From assembly GCA_921293015.1 (NCBI GenBank), contig OV121096.1, positions 22,827,729 to 22,891,728 on the forward strand: 64,000 nt of DNA, given 5' to 3'. Shown here piece by piece: positions 11,855 to 26,800 of the stretch (its first letter is position 1; each line of letters begins with the position of its first letter). The notes under the pieces were generated by a model that saw only the letters and a list, made by a program, of their open reading frames with translations, did no database searches and was not told where the DNA came from. The DNA is from Phorcus lineatus. Lineage: Eukaryota > Mollusca > Gastropoda > Trochida > Trochidae. A program made the position numbers and the translations under genes.

Positions 11855-14800
11855 TTGCTTGGTAAATGCTGCGTCTGTTAAACTTGAGCCCAAGAAAAAA
11901 TTCAGTTTTATTCACATCAAGCAAATATTTTCTTGAAGCCTTTTTTACAGAAATAATTGGCATTGATTAGTTCAGCTGGTAACAGCTGACTTCATCCTTA
12001 AAAAGATTTTTTTTCCACTTCAGTTAACACTCAAACCATATTTTCAACAGGTGTTTGATCCATAGGGTACATATCTTAATCTACAATGTTACTCAGCTAA
12101 ATAGCTGAAGAAACCATTTCCTGTCATATGAGGGATTCACAGATGTTTGAAGATTACTATCTTCTCAGACATTAAACTAAATTGATAGCTTTCGATAACA
12201 TCAAATTTACAATTCATTTGGGGAAAAAATTCTTTCACTCAACATTGTGGAATATGTCTAAAAGTATGTGCCATTTTGATTATTAAAGATTGATTGCCTT
12301 ATTGCCAGTTGACAAGTGACTAAAATCTTTTGTTCCATTGTTTTTCAAAACAATGTTTAGGTCTTTTTTTAAAATAAATTACTTATTTTCATCTTTACCT
12401 AAACTGGATTTAAGTATTCTTAAATTAATTTCCTTTTGCAAGCAAGTTGTTTTTCAAGGTATGTTTATATATATTTATCATACCTTTCTCAAAAACATAT
12501 TTATTGAAAAGCTCTGTATGTGAATATTGCTTAGGGTTCACATTACATCAAAAAAGTTATTGTAAATATGCGTGAGCAAAATATTTATTGAATAGCTTAT
12601 GTTAAAAAAGGTTAGGAAATACGTCTTCTTGAATCTTTATGAGTTTGATATTACTCAGTTTTACTAATTATTTTCCATATAAATGTGTGTAGCAATGAGG
12701 AGGATAATAAGGATATATATGTAAATTTAGAAAATCAAGGATTATTTATTTTTATCTATGTTGTTGAGCAAACTGTTTTGCATGTTGATATTATTCATTG
12801 TTGATTTATCTGCAAGGTAGCATTGTTGAAATTAAAGGATATATATATCATACAACATTGTCAGTAGTTATGAAAGATGGAATAAAAGGAGGGTGAATGC
12901 TAAGTTGGAAACCTCGAGCTCTTGATGGGAGCACACACTATGAAGGGGTTATGTTTTCCAGCATGAGCATGAGAGGTGTTTATGTCATCAGTGACTGTAA
13001 ATGATGGATAATGAGATTATCATATGAGTTAGGAAAGAAACAGTTATCGAAGCACTAGTAAAATAGTATAGGTCATGTTCTTTTAAAAGAAATCATACAA
13101 TACAATTAACCAACAGTTTTCAGAGTGACCAAGGTTAACAACTTTGGTAGAGGATGTGTTCACTAGTCTGAAGCAATCTTGTCAAAGCTATCATAGCAGT
13201 AAGGAATTGATAATCAATTTTAAAAGCATGGGAAAGACAACAAACTTGGTGCTAAACTATTTTAATAAACTGCCCAGTAAAAAAATGGTTCATCCCTGTT
13301 TTGGAAAACATTGTAATTTCCAAATGATCTTGATGAAATTTGAGAGAAAACTATTTATAAGAATTATATATTAAGGGGTTCAACATAGATGTAACCTGCT
13401 GGAAGTTGAACAACCAAGAAAACCATCATGTTGGAGCAGATGATACCTTCTATTTAATAACAAATATCAGTAATAAATAGAGGATATTTGACATTTCTCG
13501 TCGAATACCATGGATATATCATCGAGTGAAGTAGAAATTTATATTTTCACGAGCGGCGTAGCTACGAGTGTAAATATTAAGGTTCCGCGGTATTATTGGT
13601 ATATCAGAAACAAAAACACCCTTTGAAAGTTTAAAAAAAATTATGAACTTGCAAAGTTGAAAAAGGACAGACATGTAAAAATACGAAACCAGTCGCTGAA
13701 TTACGCTCTGTAGTATGTGAATTACAAAACGACGTCTACTTGAGCATCGACTACTGTTACAAGTGCTGTTGTTAATCAAAAGAACATAGAGAAATTAAAA
13801 TATGAACAGTACCAATATATTGCAATACGCTTTCCTGAATCGCAATATATTGCGATATGAAAATGAGGACCGATACCCATCCTTAGTAAATATATATGAT
13901 ATCTATTTCACAAGATGAGATATTCATGGTATTCAACGAGAAATGGCAAATGTTCAATTTATTATGTTTCCCAAAACTCTGTAAATGACCCTAACTATAT
14001 GAATGGAGAAAAGCTAAAGCGCTTCGCTAGATTGGCGGTGGATGACGTCATTCAATAGTTTCATGACCTCACAGACGACGTCATATGATTGTTGCATCAT
14101 TTCACTGAGTGGAATACCATTTTTATTTCACTCAGTGAAAATACGGGTTTTATTTTCACCGATAAATTGCACATTTCACCAATCGAAATATGATAATATG
14201 TGATATGTTTGGGTTTTCCCCTGATGTCCTCTATTCCATGAGTTGATCAAGGTGCCATTCATGAACGCATGCTTAAGACGAAAAAATTCTATATTTAATT
14301 TCAAAGTTCATGTGATATTTTTTATTTTATAAACATGAAGTAGTATTATGGCAATTCAATAATTTTCATTCATTTTAGTCATAGTTTTGTTAAGAAAATT
14401 CAAATAAAAAAGTTAAAACTAGGTGATTTAATTCTTAAAATTGTTTCAGTGCAGTGTACAATGTTCAAACTAACAAATAAAACTCTCAGTATGTGAACTA
14501 CAGTTAGATTTATTAAACAGCAACATCATCAACATGTGAGAAATACAAATATTTTATAAAAGAAAAAAAGACAATTCAATCAAATTCACCGGTAATGGGT
14601 AGAAAAACAATACAATAACGTATGCTGCTCACCATATGAACTGGCATCTCTGAAATGATTGTATTTAGCGTTGATTCAGACTTCTGGCTTTGTTGGGGTT
14701 AGATAGTAAGCAGAAGCTTAATCGTAAAGATGTACATAAGAATATCATATAAGACTACTGACTAAGAGTTTACTAAAATACTTACTCAAGACAAGCATAA

Positions 14801-15278
14801 ATGCAATTGGAAGTACAAAACAGTTGTTGTGTTATCATTATCTACCGGTTAGTCAGAGGCACATTCTTTGGCACACTCAAATCATAAATATTTTGCACTG
14901 AAAATTAGAAATAATAATGTTGAGAGTATTAGAAACAGTTCAAATATTGACACAAATACATCAAAGTACAACCAAACAACATTGTCATTACAATACAGGT
15001 TTTCAATGTCTTTGTTTTTTTAACTCAAAACTCATTTAGAACAATGTTCTTTTTTTTCATTTATGTAAATTATAATTGCTCTACTTTTCCATCTTTTTAA
15101 AGGTTAATGCCACAACTTCTAAACTACATATTTGTTGGTGTCATACCCTTTAAACAATCTTCATGTGTACAACAAAAAGTCATGAACGAGTTGAATTTAT
15201 TGTCTTATCTTTTCAACACAAGATATTGACCCTAAGAGACTGTAAAAAACAATTAATTCAAACAAACATTTTGAATGA
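11855..15278. other. Convergent intergenic region, template of the duplicated flank
   Basis: Lies between the TERB1 stop and the TRPA1-1 stop on the other strand. From about 12,320 onward it is collinear with 46,090-49,350 and, in part, with 44,380-45,120. It is therefore the 3' flank (and probably the 3' UTR) of the TRPA1-like gene carried along in the tandem duplication. Shared blocks include CCTAAACTGGATTTAAGTAT, GTTGTTGAGCAAACTGTTTT and CATGCTTAAGACGA. No gene is seen here. Confidence 0.7.
13476..14235. mobile_element. Candidate MITE/foldback insertion
   Basis: About 760 bp absent at the same place in the duplicated flank (46.9-48.05 kb). It opens with AATAGAGGA and closes with TCCTCTATT, a 9-bp inverted repeat. 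Inside are further inverted motifs: ATTTCACTGAGTGGAATACC paired with TATTTCACTCAGTGAAAATA, and paired TGACGTCAT-like words. No transposase frame. Target duplication not clear. Confidence 0.45.
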
Positions 15279-17882
15279 TTATTTAGCTGGTATGTTGCTG
15301 CTCTTCTGTGTTTGCATGTCCAGGAGACTGGTCATCAGTCTGTTCATCTGTTTCTCTATCTTCTCCAGTCTCTCGTCCATATTCTCTTCAAGCTGTCTCT
15401 GTCTGCTGGCCATCTCTGGAATACTATCCTGCAACAAGATGAATCATATTCTCAATCTATGCAGAAGAATATTGCAACTTTATCAGACTACTGTCTGATT
15501 GCCAGCTCGGGAATAATATCCAGCAATATTCTGAATTATATTCTTAATCTACATGCAAGAATCTCGCAACTTTATCAGACTGTTGTCTGCTCGCCACCTC
15601 TGGATTCTTCTCCTGCAACAAGATGAATATTATTCTGAATCTATATGGACATCCTGCTGAAACAGCATAAATGAATCCGCTGCGCTCCTTCCTTATACAC
15701 TGATCTTTTTCGGACTAAATCCCTTATATTGCTGGTGGCTTGATAATTGTGGCTATGCTCACTTGGGCCCGGATTCACCAAACTTCTAAGAATTTTCTTA
15801 AGCCCTAAGAATTCTTAAGACTACTTAAGTAAAAAAAGTAAGAACATTCTTAGATGTTTAGTAAACCAGCCTCTGTTATTTTTTCAGCCAATTAAATGTC
15901 ATTAATAAAGGAGCTTAAAGCTACTAGCTTGAAACCAACAGATTTTTTCTTTCGGGTTGTGGCCTTTTTGTGGCCAGTGAGTTGTCTCATTTGCTGGTTA
16001 GTTAGCTAGCGATATGAGGGTTTTGGCTTGAAAGAGATCAGTGTATTAGGAAGGAGCGAGAGCGGATTCATGTACGCTGATTTAGCAGATGCTATATGGA
16101 AGAATCTTGCACTTGTACTGTTGTCTGCTCACCACCTCTGAATTCATTTCCTGCAACAAGATGAATCATATTCTCAATCCCTGTGAAAGACTCCTGCAAC
16201 TGTATCAGAGATTCGAATACTTTCCGTAAACAAGGCATCCTCTGCTATGAACTGCTGGAAATTTTTTTAGACAACTCAGTATTTCTCAGACACCTTTAAA
16301 TAAAATTCCTGCAAAAGAACATTCAAGCTGATAATCTCAATAGATTCCTGCAAAAAGGTCATGCACGTTGTCAATATCCTCATTGAAGTTGTTTATTCCC
16401 CTTACAGACTCAGACGGTAACAAATCACATTCATAATACTTGAATTATCACTGATAACAGGTGATTCATTCACATTTGTTGATAATTGAATATGTGGTTA
16501 CGGTCCTTATAGCAGTAACGCAATACATGTCTATGACTCACCAGATTGGCATTTTCATCAGGTTCTACTGTTTGGTTCCACCACCAGAATGGCCAGCTTA
16601 AAAAACAATTCTTTGCTTTTTTCAGACATCCAGGTTTGTCTTCACCCATTGTGGAATCCTGGTCTCGTTTTATGTAAAGTTTTCCTCGCATTCTTTCAAA
16701 CAAAACCTTCTCGACATCAAGGACGAGAGCAATCTGCAGAATAGGAAATACATATTTATTTCCCCGCCTTACAGCGTAAGCGGGGGTATATAGCGTTCAT
16801 TCTGTCTGTCCGTCTGTCTGTCCATCAGTCACAAATCTTTGTCCAGAGCTTATCTCCTAAACTATACATGCTAGCTTCACCAAACTTCATACACTTATCA
16901 ACCATGATCCCTAGATGTGCCTTTTGAGGGTTAGACCAACAAATGATTTTTATTTTTTGCGGTTTCCGTGAAAACATGACTAAAACAGTGACTCTATGAC
17001 CAAGTCCTTTGTCCGGAGCATATGTCCTAAACTATACATGCTAGCTTCACCAAACTTCATACACTTATCAACCATGATCCCAAGATGTGCCTTTTGAGGG
17101 TTAGACCAACAAAAGATTTTTATTTTTTGCAGTTTCCATGGAAACAAGACTAAAACAGTGACTCTATGACCAAGTCCTTTGTCCAGAGAATATCTCCTAA
17201 ACTATACACGCTATAGCTTCACCAAACTTCTTACACTTATCAACCATGATCCCTAGATGTGCCTTTTGAGGGATAGACCAACAAATGATTTTTAGTTTTG
17301 CGGTTTCCATGGAAACATGACTAAAATAGTGAATTTAAGTCCTTTGTCCGGAGCATATCTCCTAAACACATGCTAGGTTCACCAAACTTCATACACTTAG
17401 CAACCATGATCCATTTGTGCGCCTCTTGAGGGTAAGACCATCAAGTGATTTTATTTTTTGCGGTTTACATGAAAACATTACTAAAACAATGACTATCTGA
17501 CAAACTGCATTTTCCTTAGCATATCTCCTAAACTATACATGCTAGCTTCAACAAACTTAATACACTTATCAACCATGATCCCTTAGAGAGCATTTTTAGG
17601 GTGAGACCAACAAAGAAAGCCAGACTATAGTTTGAAGCGGGGGTATGTGAGCTGTGCTCAATTCTTTACTTGTTCTGTTTGAATTTATGTAGCAACAATA
17701 TTTTTCTATCCAAAGTGACACATCGTTGTGCAGTAATAATGGTCTTTTAAAAAACAATAACTGGAATATTTTCCAGTGTAGGCATGACACCCAAATAGAA
17801 ATTTCAAACTTACATGCATCGCAGCCCTTTTAAACGCTGCTATTCGAAGTATGCCCTTGATATCGTCAACTGCCAAACCAAC
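15279..17882 (-). CDS. TRPA1: TRPA1-1 exons 28-30, TRP-like helix and coiled coil
   Basis: Exon 28 (17882-17814) reads VGLAVDDIKGILRIAAFKRA, the conserved segment right after S6. Exon 29 (16733-16542) reads IALVLDVEKVLFERMR then WPFWWWNQTVEPDE. Exon 30 (15428-15279) encodes a coiled coil (QLEENMDERLEKIEKQMNRL) ending NIPAK and TAA. In TRPA1 this coil forms the central four-stranded bundle of the tetramer. Confidence 0.92.
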
Positions 17883-20800
17883 CTGAAAGAGGCTTCATTT
17901 GATTATGCTTGCAACAAGTAATTTTATTATAAAATTGATTTATTCAATCAACAACTGCCATGGCATGGCAACCTCATACATAATAAAGAGGTTATATATA
18001 GTGCAAAGTTTTGTTTAACTTACAAAGTGTTTATGATTCAACCTGATAAAGTATGATAAACCATTGACACACTTACCAAACCCTTCATTTGTAAACTGAT
18101 AACTCTGAGCAAAAGATTCAAGAGAACACTACACATACCTACTTTGAGTGCCACGAGATCCATTATATAAGATCAAATACTGAGAGCTGCATGAGGACTC
18201 TTGGATTTAAATAAAGATCTCATGAAGATACTTCACACATAAGTGAAAGGATAGCAGTGATTCTTTTTATTTTCCAAGGGTCAACAGGCATACTTACAAG
18301 AGGTCCAATGGGCACATAACAGATATACCGAGAGGTTTATAAGGACACATAACAAACAAACCAAAATGTTCAATATAACTCGTAACAAACTTAGCAAGAG
18401 GTTCATAAGGACACATAACAAACGAACCAAAAGGTTCAATATAACTCGCAACAAACTTAACAAGAGGTTCATAATGACACATAACAAACAAACCAAAAGG
18501 TTCATTAAAACTAGTAACAAACTGACCAAGAAGTTCATAAAGGCACATAACTAACTTACCAAGAGTTTCTATAAGGACACATAACATACATATCAAGATG
18601 GTTCAAGGTTACACATAACTTTACAGACTTACTACATATCTACAAACAGGTTTCAAAGGACACAAACCTAAAAAAATAGGGTAATAAAGACACTTAGCAA
18701 CCTTACCAAGAGGTTCATAAGGACGATGCAGGCCAATGTGATGAAGAAGGAGAAGATGACAGAGGTTGCTGTAGGATATAGGAGATTGGTCGTGTCGATC
18801 ACAGTAACGTTGTCTACACCTCCGTTGAACAGATCATTGTAATCTATTTCCCCAAGGAACATTACCGCTGTTTTCAATATTGAATTTGGGATATCTCTGA
18901 AAGCAACCTTCAATAAAAAAAATGAGTTATTTTGAGTATTTTATGTTTTAAACCTAAATCTTTACAAATGATAACTAGGATTAGAAAAAATGGTTCTTTG
19001 ATCTCCATGCGCGTGATACCGTCAGTATGTCATCCTTTTTCTTTACATTGCCATGTATATGAAAAAACAAAGGGTAACTTGACTAAGATTAAAGTAAACA
19101 TTTTTAACAAATACAATACCTATATGCAAAATGAGACTGTTCCCAAAGTAAGGAAAGAAGAGTAAAAGTGTCAAATTCATGTCAGTTGAAAAAAATGGAA
19201 CCATGGGCTCATTAGCTCACCAGGCTGTAAACTTTATCACCAACTTCCGCCACGGAATGGCTAAATCTAAATTGCCTTTTATTTCTGGAGAAAGAGATGA
19301 CAATAGTTTTGGTAGGGCTTGGTACGTATGTCCTAAATGAGGGAAGACATGAGATGCCATCGAAACACCGTATCAACACTTGGGTACAATATATATTATC
19401 TGTCAGTAGATGACGAATAGTGTTAAGGGCGTAGTCAATTTAACCTCTATTAAGATTCAGAGAATAATAAAATCGTAATCAAGTAATAATCTTCATTGGA
19501 GAAGGAATCTATATGCAACACTTTTCTATAACCTTTTAATGGAGAGGAAAATGAAAATATGTTTGATTACACTTATTTCAAAATTATTTAGAGCCAAATT
19601 AAAATGTTTAATCCCCTTTGTAGACATGAGTTTAAATATCTAAGCCTTTTCGGAGAAATATATGTAAATATGTTTTGGAAAGATGCTGTGCTATAAGGTC
19701 ATCGAGCCCAATGAGCTCAAAGTATGTTTCTTAAGTTGACATAAACTAAGTTGACGAATCTGGTTCTGAAGTAGTATGAAAAATCCGAGTGCGAATGAAC
19801 AGAATTTAATTTCTCATAATTCAGAACAGTGACATAGAGAACAGTTAAATATGTTATATATTTACATATATATATATTTATATGTACAAATTGGAACATG
19901 AACGTCATGAACAGTGCACTTCCACCTAGTTTCTACTTAAACATTGCCAATTGCATGCATTAAATGGATTTTATTGCCGATAATGAAAGTAGATTTTTGC
20001 TTATCTTTTCTGAAGACAATTAACTTTTAAAAACAGTTCCCGATTGGAATAAAGTAAATGTAGATATGGTATGAAATAATGACACGAAGACATACCTGGT
20101 TCTGAAGCAGAGTGAAGAATCCCATTGCAAAAGCGAGGATGAGAGAGAAGAAGACGATGAAGACCTTGAGAAAGGTCCAGCAGACCATCTGGAACATGAT
20201 GACGTACAGACCCAGGGAGGTGAAGGCCTTCAGGTACATCACGAGGTCAATCCATGTGAAGAAGAGAGCAAAAGCTCCAACAGACCATTGCCAGTCCTGA
20301 GGGAAACATTGTGATAAGTTAGACCCTTAACAATGAACAGATGATTGATTTTTGAGTAGGTTGTATTGATATCAAAAAGATAAATATATTGCCAATAAGA
20401 TTTTCTGTTGTTTATTGGAAGTGGATTTTACAATTTCTATTACTTATGCAATTCACTATTTGTACTTAAGCCATGTAAGTCAGCAACTCGACCATGTAGA
20501 AAGAGGTCTAAAAGAGGGAAAAACACCTTTATTCAATTAACACCAATAAACTAAATCTTAGTTTAGAATAATCAAAATATGTTCTCTCTACGAATGCTTA
20601 ATCATTGCTGTATTATTATCGTATAACAGAGTTACAGTTCCCTGAACAAAATCAGATAAGGCCCCAGTTCCTGACCTACCTGTCTATAAGATGTTTTGAT
20701 TGTGCAGCTGTTGAAGTCAAGGAGAAAAAGGAAAGAAAAGACGTAAACGATCCAATCCACGTAGTTCTCGAATTCCCTGATGTATGCCCACTTCATGTTG

Positions 20801-23800
20801 ATCACCTGTCTTATCTGTAAATCGATGCATACATCAAGCAAAAATTAAATATTTGTTTTTCAATGAAAAAAAAAAGAAAATTATATTGATTTTTCATTTT
20901 TAAAGAAAATATCAAATATGCACATGCAACCCATTGAAATAACGTTCAAAATTGTTTTTTGTTTTAGACAACATATGTATAAGTACAGATATAAATTTAC
21001 ATTGACTTTAATATCTTTTAAATTTCTGCAAACCAATTCAAGACATTTGACAACATTGGATACCAATTTCAAATGCATAAACCACCTTCAGGTCATTGTC
21101 GATCTCGTGTCAAAGGTGACAAGATCATTTGATATATAGAGAATACTCAACGACATCCCGTTTAATAACATATTTATGAAACGAGTGTGTGGTTTGTTAT
21201 TTAACGAGCGAAAGCGAGTTAAATACCGATTCCATTCACGAGTTTCATTAAAATGTAATTGAACGGACTGAGTTTAGTATATTATTTATTACTCGCTAAA
21301 TTATATCAATGAAAAAGCATGAAAACACGTCAATCAACACGCGATGTTATAATGTGTAATTACATTGTAGATTTATTAAACGGCGGTCTCTTCAACGTGC
21401 ATATATACGAGTAATATATTACCATATGTGTCAGTTTCAGAAGGTTCATATGCATATCTTGTTATCATGCGCTGTTCTAGAATCCTAATTTAAAAAAATA
21501 AAACCAAACTGACCTCAAACACCGCTCCAATTACCATGAGGACATACATCAGTACTTTCTCAGCCGGGAGCCATGCATTTTCAGAGACTTTAAAAGACAG
21601 AGCACCACAGTTGTCATCTATGATGTGCTTAGCATCCTCTGAACTGTAAAATTGTAACCCGGTGTATATTATATCTATACATACATTCTGTATTTGATAT
21701 GATCCTATTGGAACTAACACAACTTCTTGTTTGGTGTAATTTTCTTAATTTGAAAAAGCCAATTCTGAATTAGTTTCATTACTCAGTAATTTATAACTCT
21801 AATTTCCCCATTGTTTGTTTCAAACATTTTTTGTAAAATCAAGTGAAAATGACTAGTATATTATAAAAAGATTATACAGTGAGAGAGATAATCGTGCATT
21901 ATACGATTTGAACATTCCTCCTTGTAATCGAATAATTTATGATGACGTTCCTGAATGCAACTGTATTTACAACATTGTCAGATATAAACTATAAGTTATA
22001 CCATTCCGTCGAGGGTGACATAGGGATATATTATTCCCGCGAAAGGTTTTATGCAATGAGCGGAACGCTCGACGAAATGGTATAACGAATTTATCATACC
22101 TAATGTCTTTATGTATTATTAAAAATTTGCTCTCTATTATTAAAAAGACAAAGAGAAATGAACAACACCTATGACATGATCTTGTGACTTTGGTTGATTG
22201 ACGTGAAAGCACCTCGGCGGCGGTGTATATGGATATTTTTTTAGGGTCACGTGGAACAATCAGAGATCGGCATTCTTGCATGAGGTATGATAATACAGTT
22301 TATGTAGAACAGTAGAGTGGCATTAACTGTCACAGTCTGATTTGTAATTATTTAGTTGTGTTTTTTTGCGGATACATTTTGGCGTGGTAGTTGTCGGTGT
22401 CTAAAAAGCCTCACAAAATGTATCTCATTGGTGAAAAATTCGAAGGTGACGAAAATACAAATCTCCCGAGTCTCATCAAAAGAAACCATGATGAGAATCT
22501 ACGGCAGATATTTCTTGAGATATTCCACGTACAAGACTAACATAAGTTCATCATGGTGCTTAAGTCCAAACTTTGCTGTGACCTTCAAGGCCTACAGGGC
22601 CATGCTATATGGAGAAACTCTTTTATTTGAGACAATTGCTTGAGAAATCACGCTGTCAGGAATAACATTCCCCAATGGTCGAGTTCAAAATCAGATGTGG
22701 CCTTTATCTTACATAGAAAGGTTTTTTTTGTGACATGAAAAGCATCCAGTTAACGGTTTTTGAGAAATCTGATTAAACATCAAAGCCAGAAACGTTATCT
22801 GAGATCTAGCAAATGCATGAACAATATATACCTCTGAATGAGCACAATTTACAGAATAAGGAGGTTTACCTGTAAAGGTGTGGTGGTTTGGTGATGATGA
22901 CGTATCGAGTGAGGAGGATAAGGAAGAAGACGTGGATGAAGAAGGTACACAGGTAGTAGGGTATCCCGATACTGAACCATTTGAACTTCACCAATGTCCT
23001 CACGAGGTCATGCTGCAGCAATTCCTTACGTTTGTGCTTTACCTAAATATGAGTATTTTTCATCTTTATTATAAGCACCTGTTATCCAATGGAATCACAG
23101 AGGTTCATGTTGACAAATTACTTTCTCCTGTTTTGACCTGACATCTCATTTTCCACTGTCTATATATGTTACCATCATGACATTAAACAATGTCCGTCAC
23201 TTTGTCAGGCAATAGAGTTCTTGACTAACATAGTCAAAATCGACTGGTCAAAGAGCATTTTAAAGATTCTGAAGCTTTATCTTGAATGATTAGCAAATGG
23301 AAACTTGGCCTTATCACGTTTTTCGAAAGATTTATTTATTCAAATTCTCCCTTAATGCTCTCCCATTTCTTAATGCTAAATGTATTTTCTTCAGAGGGTC
23401 AAAACATCTCATTACTAAATGCAATCATCATAGAAGAAAATAATCAAGTACCTAGCAAAACCACTTGGCCCCATCTTTGTGTGAATACCTTTTGATCATT
23501 CAAATCAACCGATCATGATCCATTTAATCATCAGACATTGTCCTACAACTGGAAACATTTATTTTCGTATTCATGAGGTCATCTTTTTACCTAAAAATAT
23601 CATGCTTAGTCCCTTCAAGCCTCCATATTGTCCTGTACCAAAGCTTACCATGATCTGTAAAGGGTGGTTCTTCTTCATCACTCGTGCCCTATCTGTGTAC
23701 GCAGCGTATTCCTTTGTCTTCCGCGGTTTGCCGTCTTCCCTTGCTTTTCATGTAAACAAAACACCAGTTAGCCAACGAAATTTTGTATTCATTCGTATCA

Positions 23801-26800
23801 CCTTGAGTTTAAATAGACAAAATTAAACCCAAACGACATTAAACGGAGAAAGGATACATAATTACTTTGGACATGTTCAAAAATAATTGATAATTAAATT
23901 GTACATAACGTCCGCACACAATGTGGATCAAAACAACGTTATAAACTTTAAGTTTTCGATGCCAAAATAATAATTTTGTTAAAACTCAATGTTTGGGAAG
24001 CAAAACATCTTCATCGAGCAATCCTCTGTACCTCTACATCAAACATTGTACATTCATTACAAATGATTTTTTTTCTATAAGCTACTACTGACGGTATTTA
24101 TCAATTATTTGAATTTGTATTTTCATGAGAATTACGTTGTAACGACCAGCTATCTTTGGTCATCAAATCATCTATGAACTCGTAGTTGTATTTGAACTTC
24201 TTTTTCGGCTTTATGGTTTCATCCTTCGGTTTCTTCGTTATATCTGTGCAACACTTGTCCATCACTTCCTTGGCAACGTCTTCGTTTTTATGAAAAAAGG
24301 AATTTAAGGATATCAGCAGCAATATCTTGAAATAGAAAGTTAGGAAATCATCTGAAGATTCATCATTCTGAATAATACCTTGATAATTGATAAACGCGAT
24401 CAAATTCCTTTTAAGAAAAAGATTAGCAAGGGATTATCATTTCCCTTGTTTTGGATACCTCCTAATTGATATCATACACCCGTATTGAAAGTTCAATCTT
24501 CAACTTCCAAAAACGTTCCGTAACAATTTTGTTTTTTTTCTAAAAGAGAAGACAGAACTTGTCAAAGGTAATCATGGAACAATTGCACATGTGCTTCTTT
24601 GAGAGTGAATGCAATGAGACTAGTCAAAGAGCTGTTATACCTATGGTCATCCAATGACTGAGATAAAACCAAATGGGAATGGAATTGTCGATAAAAATGC
24701 GTCCTAGGTCAAAATTAATATGAATAATATTTGTCATTGAAGGAATATTAACTTAGGACGTTTGGTCTTCGGCAATAAACCAAGACAAGTTTTACCTTAG
24801 AGAGCAAAACGAGTTTCTTATCGGTCTCATGGTAAATAATGGGGTGACATGATGTATTTGATAGGTAATTAAAACGTTGCTACACATATTTCTATTTTAA
24901 GCATGTTGTAGTGTGGGCCTCATGGCCATATATTCGGAATAAAATGTGCTAAAGATAGGAAAGGTTTAACAGATCAATGTACTAAACATACGACAAGTTT
25001 AGCAAATCAATCTACTAAACATATGAACAATTTAAAAGATCAATCTACTAAAAAGGACAAGTTTAATACATCAGCGTACTAAACGTGCGACAAGTTTAAC
25101 GTGTGAACGTAATTAACATACGACAAGTTAACAGGCCAGCACCTGGCATATCTCTGATCATCCTCCGCATGGGCGTGTCTATCTTCCTTGAGCCCGGTCT
25201 TGGCGGGACGCTGTTCCTCATGGCGTGAAGCCAGAAGTCAGACTGGATGATGTACTGCGCTATCTCTCTACAAGCATAGCAAGTGTCATGGTACACAATC
25301 TTCCTTATCCATTCTCTTATTAAGAACTTTTAAAGGGTCAGTAACACGTTTATTGACAGATTTTATAAATATTTCCCCAATAAACATTAGTGTATGCAAC
25401 ATGTAAAATAACTTCATTATCAAACCCAAACGTCCACAGTCGTAGGGGAAATAATAAAGTGTATATCAAAATGTCAGTTGCAGCCATTTTTCATCACCTT
25501 TAATTTGAGGCAGGGAATTGAATGGCATAGCTTAAACGATCATTTTACGGTCGATCAAAAAATTCTTCTTTTGATACAGAAACATTATCTTGCAATTGCT
25601 CACATGAACGTATCTTTATCTGTTTAAAAAAACGTGCTACAACCCCTTTAGGATTGAAAGTATTTTTCAGAATCAATATGATTTTCTATGTCATTTTCCA
25701 CCTTTAAACAGTCACTCTATACACATTTATCATCACTCATTCATCATTCAACAATAGCTCGAAGAAATCTTTGATGATCAGATTCCTGGTGTAAACATAT
25801 ATCATGACAATGATCTAGAAATATTGCCAGAGCTTTGGTCTACAGATCCGGGAATGAATGCTTACTTATTTTTGTTAAAAACAATTGATAATGATATTAG
25901 TATAACTGTATACATATAACTCACTTGTGCCCATTTCTGATTGCTACGTCCAAACAGTTAAGACCATTCTCATCCTTGAATTTGACATCATCAACAGTTT
26001 TCAGCAGCAGTTTGACAACTTTGAGGTGACCTTTAGCACAGGCCAGATGGAGCGAGGATACCTTTTTATATCAAAATTATCAAAATTAATTTTCAAATTG
26101 AAGTTATTTAATTTAGGTCCAAAGTGTGTGTCCAAGTTCATGAATAATGAAAAGGTCAATGTTTTCCAAATCAAAGACCACTGGGCGTTCAAGAGATATG
26201 AATATCATCAGCGTATCTTTTATTACAAAAGTTATAAGTTAGCCATATTGAACGTATTTCCAATCACATAAACACTTGACAGCATGCGTGTTGTTTATGG
26301 ACTGAGTGGCTAGTATAAAGTTTTATGTTTGTAACCAGAATTAAAATAGTTATAGTGGTTAATCCCTGTTGAGAAGAATCCTTCAACGTGTTCTTGCAAT
26401 TTGCATTTCTTGCAATTGTTTCCACAAAATGTGTCAATGTAGATAGAGGAATATTCACTTTATACTCTAAGATTATCAAATATTGGTCCTCAGTTTCTGA
26501 GAAAACATAAATAGTCCACCGTGGTGCTGTATATTGCTCAGATAATCTGTATCAGTAAAGAAACATCAGAACTGGTTCGCCAGATTGGTTGATTTTAATG
26601 CTGGATAAACTAAACGCTTGAAAGGTGATTCCCTGCCCTAAACCGAGACATGAATTGAGAAATTGTAGCTTCATATAGGGCATGAGACCTTATTAGTGAA
26701 AAGCAGCTTAAAAACCCCAAATCACCTCACCTCACCTTATTCGAAGTGCGCCTCTGTCCACCGAGCAGTACAATTGGGAACCTGGTTTGAATTGGCAGAG

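Noticed and set aside
11960..12000. tRNA-like words (TAGTTCAGCTGGTAACAGCTG)
   Set aside because: No B box or cloverleaf follows; taken as chance.
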